A stretch of DNA of 46,310 nucleotides from Rhodospirillaceae bacterium (lineage in GTDB: Bacteria; Pseudomonadota; Alphaproteobacteria; TMED109): positions 1 through 46,310 of the forward strand of contig CACMKJ010000004.1 of assembly GCA_902614225.1 (NCBI GenBank). The letters run 5' to 3'. Under the pieces are notes generated by a model, which ran no database searches, was not told the origin of the DNA, and was given only the letters and a program-made list of their open reading frames with translations. Shown in pieces: positions 42,209-46,310 of the stretch (within the stretch, counting starts at the first letter, position 1; each line of letters opens with the position of its first letter). The position numbers and the translations under genes are program-made.

Positions 42209-43171
42209 ATGAAAAAGGTTGTATTTTTTACTAATTCAGGAGAAAAAGTAGGTTTTGGTCATTTGTCCAGATGTCTGCAAATCAGTAAAATTTTAAATTC
42301 TTATAAAAATAAAAATTTTAAGATCTATTTTAATGGAGATATAGATTATTCGATTAAGAGTTGGATAAGAAAGACTCAAAACATAAGCTTTAATACAATA
42401 ATTAAACCAGATATAGCAATTTACGATAGAATGGATGATCCTAAAGATCCAGAAAAAATAAATATTAATTATTTTAGAGATGTAAAAAAAAGGTCAAGAA
42501 AGGTTATTTTTTTTGCTAATGGAAAAAAAATAGTTAACCCGAAGCTTTTAGAAAATGTTACGGTAATAGGCTATAAAATTACAAGCAAGGTAAAGCTATC
42601 GAAAAATGTTCTATGGGATTTAAAATATGCCCCTGTAAATATTAAAAAATCAAAAACTAGTCTTAAAAATAATATCTTAATAGCTTTAGGTGGTAATAAA
42701 GGAATTACAAATATTAATAAAATATTAAGGGCTATATCATACTTACACTCTATAAAAACTATAGACTTCCTTCAATCACCAGTTAATATTGTTGATCTGA
42801 AAAAGGATATATTATTAGAAAGTCAAAAACTAAGAGTTTATAAAAATATTAAAAATACTAATAATTTAATTAGAAATGCAGGATTGATAATAACCAGCTA
42901 TGGACACCTTGCCTATGAAGCTATAGCATGTGAAAAACTTATATGTTTATTTAACCAAAAAATTTTCCAAAATAATTATGCTAATGACCTTAGTAAGGAA
43001 AAACTATGTGTAAATGCAGGATTAATTAAAAAATTAAGCATAAAGCAAATAGTATTTTTTTTAAAAGAAACAATTAGTCAAAGAAAAATAATTAAAACAA
43101 AAATAAGAAACAAAATAGACGGAGAAGGTTTAATTAGAATTTCAAAAATAATATTGAACCAAATAGCATGA
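42209..43171 (+). CDS. PseG/SpsG-like nucleotide-sugar hydrolase (second copy)
   Basis: The 320-residue protein is a second member of the PseG/SpsG group. The N-terminal stretch FFTNSGEKVGFGHLSRCLQIS carries the GHLSRC motif with His18. DIAIYDRMDD follows, and the C-terminal nucleotide site is around NNILIALGGNKG and LIITSYGHLAYEAIACEKLICLF. Sequence outside these motifs is not similar to the first copy, so this is not a recent duplication. The stop overlaps the next SpsF-like gene by four bases, and a NeuB-type synthase follows: this order resembles the B. subtilis spsE-F-G set. It probably hydrolyses a distinct nucleotide sugar. Confidence 0.75.
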   Translation: MKKVVFFTNSGEKVGFGHLSRCLQISKILNSYKNKNFKIYFNGDIDYSIKSWIRKTQNISFNTIIKPDIAIYDRMDDPKDPEKININYFRDVKKRSRKVIFFANGKKIVNPKLLENVTVIGYKITSKVKLSKNVLWDLKYAPVNIKKSKTSLKNNILIALGGNKGITNINKILRAISYLHSIKTIDFLQSPVNIVDLKKDILLESQKLRVYKNIKNTNNLIRNAGLIITSYGHLAYEAIACEKLICLFNQKIFQNNYANDLSKEKLCVNAGLIKKLSIKQIVFFLKETISQRKIIKTKIRNKIDGEGLIRISKIILNQIA

Positions 43172-43866
43172 TAAAAAAAAATAATACTATAACATGTGTT
43201 ATTCAAGCAAGGGTTGGATCTAAAAGACTCCCAGGAAAAGTAATGAAATTAATGTTAGGTAAACCTATGTTAGAGAATTTAATAAATAATGTAATAAAAT
43301 CTAAATATATTTCAAACCTCGTAGTGGCTACTTCTAATCTTAAAGAAAATAATAGTATTGAAGAATTATGCAAGAAATTAAAGATATTTTGTTTTCGAGG
43401 AAGTGAAGAAGATGTTTTGTCTAGATTTGAAAAGGTTAGTACAATCTATAAATCTGAATTTATAATAAGATTAACTGCAGATAATCCTTTTGTAGATTTT
43501 AACTTAATAGACTTTTTAATAGAAGAAACATTCAATAAATACAAAAACTTTGATTATATTAACAATATAGAAAATTCAGGATTTCCTCATGGCTTATATG
43601 TTGAAATAATTAGGGCAAAACAAATAAAAAAAATAAGGCTCTTAAAGCTAAAAGAAGATTTAGAACATGTTACGACTTCATTAAGAAATAATAAAAAATT
43701 ATTTAAGATAGCTAATATTAGAACTAGCCTTAAATTTAAATATTCTAATCTTACTGTCGATAACTTAGAAGAATTTAAAAAGGCAGAAAAAATTTTATTG
43801 GCTTTAAAAAGAAAGCATTCAGTGTATAATTATATAGATTTAATTGAAAAGACCAATATTTTGTAG
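43168..43866 (+). CDS. SpsF-like cytidylyltransferase-family protein (second copy)
   Basis: The 232-residue protein is a second SpsF-type nucleotidyltransferase. It shows CVIQARVGSKRLPGKVMK at residues 10-27, FRGSEEDVLSRF, RLTADNPFVDFNLIDFL and LTVDNLEEFKKAEK. It is shorter than the first copy by about 28 residues. It sits between a PseG-like gene and a NeuB-type synthase with only six bases to the latter, so it is the likely partner that activates that synthase's product. Confidence 0.78.
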   Translation: MIKKNNTITCVIQARVGSKRLPGKVMKLMLGKPMLENLINNVIKSKYISNLVVATSNLKENNSIEELCKKLKIFCFRGSEEDVLSRFEKVSTIYKSEFIIRLTADNPFVDFNLIDFLIEETFNKYKNFDYINNIENSGFPHGLYVEIIRAKQIKKIRLLKLKEDLEHVTTSLRNNKKLFKIANIRTSLKFKYSNLTVDNLEEFKKAEKILLALKRKHSVYNYIDLIEKTNIL

Positions 43867-43872
43867 GTTGCT

Positions 43873-44868
43873 TTGAAGATAGGAAATTATTTAATAGAAG
43901 ATAATAACAAACCCTTTGTTATTGCAGAGATAGGCATAAATCATAATGGAGATAAAAATCTAGCAAAAAAAATGATTTTTTCTGCAAAAGAAAGTGGGGC
44001 AGATGCAGTTAAGATTCAAAGTTTTAAAGTTGATACTTTCTGCCTTAAAAAAAGTAAGTATTATTCATTGTTCGAAAAATGTCAGCTTGATGAGTTTGAA
44101 CTATCTGAGCTTTATGATTATGCAGAAAACCTAGGTATTCTTTTTTTTTCATCTGTTTTTGACGAATGGTCAGTTAATATAAATTATGAACTAAATACTA
44201 AATGTTATAAAATTGCGTCTGGAGATATAAACAATCTCCCACTTTTAAATATGGTAGCTAAAAAATCTTTGCCTATGATTATATCAACAGGCGCAAGTAA
44301 TTTAGATGAAATAAGAGTAGCTCTTGATACCATTTATTCAGTTAATAAAAAAATAAATGTTGCTATTTTACATTGTATTTCTAATTATCCTGCCAACTAT
44401 AAGGATATTCATCTAAGACATCTAGAAGAGTTAAATAGGTTATTCAATGTTCCTATTGGTTTTTCTGATCATACTATTGGTAATGACATTGCTCTAGCAG
44501 CAGTATCAATCGGTGTTAATTTGCTTGAAAAACATTTCACTATAGATAATTCTTTAGAAGGACCTGATCAAAAACATTCATGTAATCCCTCGGATTTCAA
44601 GAAACTTACTAAGAGTATTTCAAATATTTTTAATGCAAGGGGTTCTCTACATAAGCCATTAGTAGAAGGAAAAGAAATGGTTACGCAAATTAGGAGAGGA
44701 GTATATGCTACTAGAGACATTGAAGTAGGAGAAATTATTAACCAAAATATGTTAAAGTTATGTAGACCAGAGAGTAAATTAAAGCCTCAAGACATTAATA
44801 TGCTAATTGGGAAAAAGGTTACAAAAAAAATTTTAGATGAGCAGGAAATTAGTTTAGAAGATTTATGA
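43873..44868 (+). CDS. NeuB/PseI-family nonulosonic acid synthase (cassette B)
   Basis: This is the second synthase of the window, 331 residues, probably the pseudaminic acid synthase of cassette B. Blocks: PFVIAEIGINHNGDKNLAKKMI, AVKIQSF, KIASGDINNLPLLN, ISTGASNLDEIRVALD, ILHCISNYP, GFSDHTIG and EKHFTID. The C-terminal SAF domain begins around RRGVYATRDIEVGEI and ends ISLEDL. The start appears to be TTG at 43873: an in-frame stop lies three codons upstream and no ATG is close. AGG in the leader may be the ribosome site. It is not closely similar to the cassette A synthase, which suggests two products. Confidence 0.9.
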   Translation: MKIGNYLIEDNNKPFVIAEIGINHNGDKNLAKKMIFSAKESGADAVKIQSFKVDTFCLKKSKYYSLFEKCQLDEFELSELYDYAENLGILFFSSVFDEWSVNINYELNTKCYKIASGDINNLPLLNMVAKKSLPMIISTGASNLDEIRVALDTIYSVNKKINVAILHCISNYPANYKDIHLRHLEELNRLFNVPIGFSDHTIGNDIALAAVSIGVNLLEKHFTIDNSLEGPDQKHSCNPSDFKKLTKSISNIFNARGSLHKPLVEGKEMVTQIRRGVYATRDIEVGEIINQNMLKLCRPESKLKPQDINMLIGKKVTKKILDEQEISLEDL

Positions 44869-44926
44869 AATATTAATATTATCTAATAAAGCATTATTAC
44901 AAAAGTATAATTTTTATTACTTTTTT

Positions 44927-45603
44927 GTGATGATGATAATAAATATAGGCATAACGGGTAAAAAATTAGTATTAATCAATATGGGAATAGGAAATATTTA
45001 TTCGGTATTAAATACTTCAATCAGACTAAAATTTGACCCTCATATAGTGGAGGATGGAAATTCCTTATTAAAATACAGTTCCACTCAGATTGTTTTATCA
45101 TTAGTAGGTGCTGTAGGAGAAGCCTTAAAGAGTTTAGAAGAAAAAAATTTTTATAAGTGCTTTAAATATTCTGATAATAAATAATAATGTTTTTTTCTAG
45201 GTATATCTTTAGGTATGCAAATTTTGGCCACAACTTTTGAAGAACTTAAAGTTTATAATGCTTTAGGTTGGATAAAAGGAAATATTAAAAAATTATCAAC
45301 TTATAGTTTTAGTTTGCCTCATATGGGTTGGAATACTATAAAAATTAATATTAGTTAAAGTTTCTTAAAAATATAAATAATGAAGATATGAATTTTACTT
45401 ATTCTAATATCATGGAATGTGAAAAAAAATTTGTTGTAGTAAACACTAATTTGGGTTCAAACTTTACATCAATAACAAAAAATAATAATATACTAGATAT
45501 TCAAGCTCATCCAGAAAAAAGTGGTAAGGTAGGAAAATTTTTTGCAAAGCTTTTATGGTTAACTAATAAAATCAATTATGTATATCAAGATATTAGATAT
45601 TAA
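44927..45603 (+). pseudogene. Decayed HisH-like glutamine amidotransferase
   Basis: Three pieces of a HisH-type glutaminase follow each other. The first (to about 45184) has LINMGIGNIYSVLNTS. After two stop codons (45182-45187) the same frame continues with FLGISLGMQILATTFEEL and LPHMGWN up to a stop near 45359. A frame change then gives NFTYSN, and NILDIQAHPEKSGKVG carries the catalytic His-Pro-Glu. The nucleophile Cys of the GICLGMQ motif is Ser here. HisH paralogues with WbpG and HisF add acetamidino groups to surface sugars; neither partner is in the window. The gene cannot make a working enzyme. Confidence 0.85.
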
Positions 45604-46310
45604 AAATTATATAGTACTTGAAGGTACTTTAATTATTAAAGTACTTAAGAAGCTTACAAAAAAAAATAGGGATTATCCCTTTTTAATAGTTGTTAATAAA
45701 AAAAAAAAGTTGCTAGGTACTATAACTGATGGTGATATAAGGAGATCTTTAATAATTGGTAAAAGTTTAGAGGGTACAGCAGATGATTTCATGCAAAAAA
45801 AACCGATTAAAGGATATGAAAATAATCCAAATAATTTTGAAATATTGCTTTCCAAAATAGATACACATTTCCCATTTTTACCAGTAGTTAATAAAAATAA
45901 TAATTTGGTTAAAATAGCTATAAATGAATCAGGTGAACAGGATATTCCTTTAAATGTTTTAATTATGGCTGGAGGTTATGGTAAAAGACTAGGTAAAAGA
46001 ACCAAAAATAAACCAAAGCCATTAGTAAAGATCAAAGGTAAGCCAATTTTAGAACACGTATTTAAAAAAATTGAAAAGCTTAAAGTACAAAATACTTTTA
46101 TATCTGTACATTATTTGAAAGAGCAAATTAATGATTTTTTAGTACAAACAAAACGAAGAAATAAAGTAAAAATTCTTGCAGAAAAAAGCCCACTAGGAAC
46201 TGCAGGTTCACTTAAATTACTTCCTGCTTTAAAGTCTTCTAACATACTAATCGTTAATGGTGATATATTAACAACATTAGATTTTGATGCTTTAATAAAC
46301 TTTCATTCTA
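45578..46310 (+). CDS. PtmE-like CBS/sugar-phosphate nucleotidyltransferase, C-terminus cut by window edge
   Basis: This partial gene starts at ATG 45578, inside the end of the HisH remnant, and gives 244 visible residues. The first 120 or so form two CBS domains (TITDGDIRRSLI and FPFLPVVNKNNNLVKIAI). Then a nucleotidyltransferase begins with LNVLIMAGGYGKRLGKRTKNKPKPLVKIKGKPILEHV, SVHYLKEQI and AEKSPLGTAGSL, before VNGDI at the edge. This architecture matches PtmE, the glucosamine-1-phosphate guanylyltransferase of the Campylobacter legionaminic acid route. The nucleotide (GTP or another) cannot be told from the visible part. It suggests that further legionaminic-type genes lie to the right. 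Confidence 0.88.
   Translation, partial: MYIKILDIKNYIVLEGTLIIKVLKKLTKKNRDYPFLIVVNKKKKLLGTITDGDIRRSLIIGKSLEGTADDFMQKKPIKGYENNPNNFEILLSKIDTHFPFLPVVNKNNNLVKIAINESGEQDIPLNVLIMAGGYGKRLGKRTKNKPKPLVKIKGKPILEHVFKKIEKLKVQNTFISVHYLKEQINDFLVQTKRRNKVKILAEKSPLGTAGSLKLLPALKSSNILIVNGDILTTLDFDALINFHS

Noticed and set aside
22744-46310. CRISPR array, transposon or integrase within the island
   Set aside because: No regularly spaced repeats, no transposase or integrase motifs were seen on either strand.

Overview
The window is a strongly A+T-rich, gene-dense bacterial stretch. It has short intergenic spaces, many overlapping start/stop codons and tight same-strand gene runs, which suggests a streamlined, probably marine, low-GC proteobacterium. 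HspQ, a pqqABCDE cluster, a form-II CoxL-like subunit, class Ia nrdAB and a ThiV-type symporter behind a TPP riboswitch point to the Alphaproteobacteria (SAR11, SAR116, HIMB59 or AEGEAN-169-like relatives). The exact lineage cannot be fixed from this sequence alone and is an inference.

Region 1 (1-3228, minus strand) is the PQQ cofactor pathway in the order pqqA-B-C-D-E. The 24-residue PqqA precursor is intact and pqqE runs off the left edge. A secreted tandem-rhodanese protein (3376-4272) diverges from it, followed by tRNA-Phe. Region 2 (4574-6110, minus) is thiV, a sodium/solute symporter behind a TPP riboswitch. Region 3 (6171-12416, minus) is a tightly packed six-gene unit: PduO-type cobalamin adenosyltransferase, M20 amidohydrolase, M29-like metalloenzyme, an adenylating ligase-aminotransferase fusion, a free acyl carrier protein and a GNAT. 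The last five look like an undescribed pathway that activates, aminates, carries and acylates a small acid. Region 4 (12551-22574) is mostly housekeeping: nrdAB behind tandem NrdR-like boxes and two inverted DnaA boxes, an orphan CoxL-like subunit, hspQ, a c'-type cytochrome, map, a CinA/MoCF-domain protein, and a large GT-B-like protein.

Region 5 (22744 to the right edge, almost all plus strand) starts ten bases after tRNA-Leu(UAA). It is a long surface-glycan island built around nonulosonic (sialic-acid-like) sugars. Cassette A (24433-31852) holds a NeuB-family synthase, Gfo/Idh/MocA dehydrogenase, TIM-barrel isomerase, DegT aminotransferase, a CBS-domain/nucleotide-sugar-dehydrogenase fusion, an SDR epimerase and a CMP-sugar synthetase. 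It lacks the usual NeuC or LegB/LegG entry enzymes. It is followed by a CMAH-like metallo-beta-lactamase-fold protein and a GMC oxidoreductase with a Tat-type small partner. Cassette B (35984-44868) resembles pseudaminic acid synthesis (PseB, PseC, PseG-like) with duplicated SpsG/SpsF-type genes, an ATP-grasp ligase, a GT-like protein and a second NeuB-family synthase. A decayed HisH-like glutaminase (catalytic Cys changed to Ser) and the start of a PtmE-like CBS/nucleotidyltransferase close the window.

Together, regions 3 and 5 are accessory and the most likely places for new chemistry. The rest is conventional but carries some clear regulatory signals. No CRISPR array, transposase or integrase was seen.
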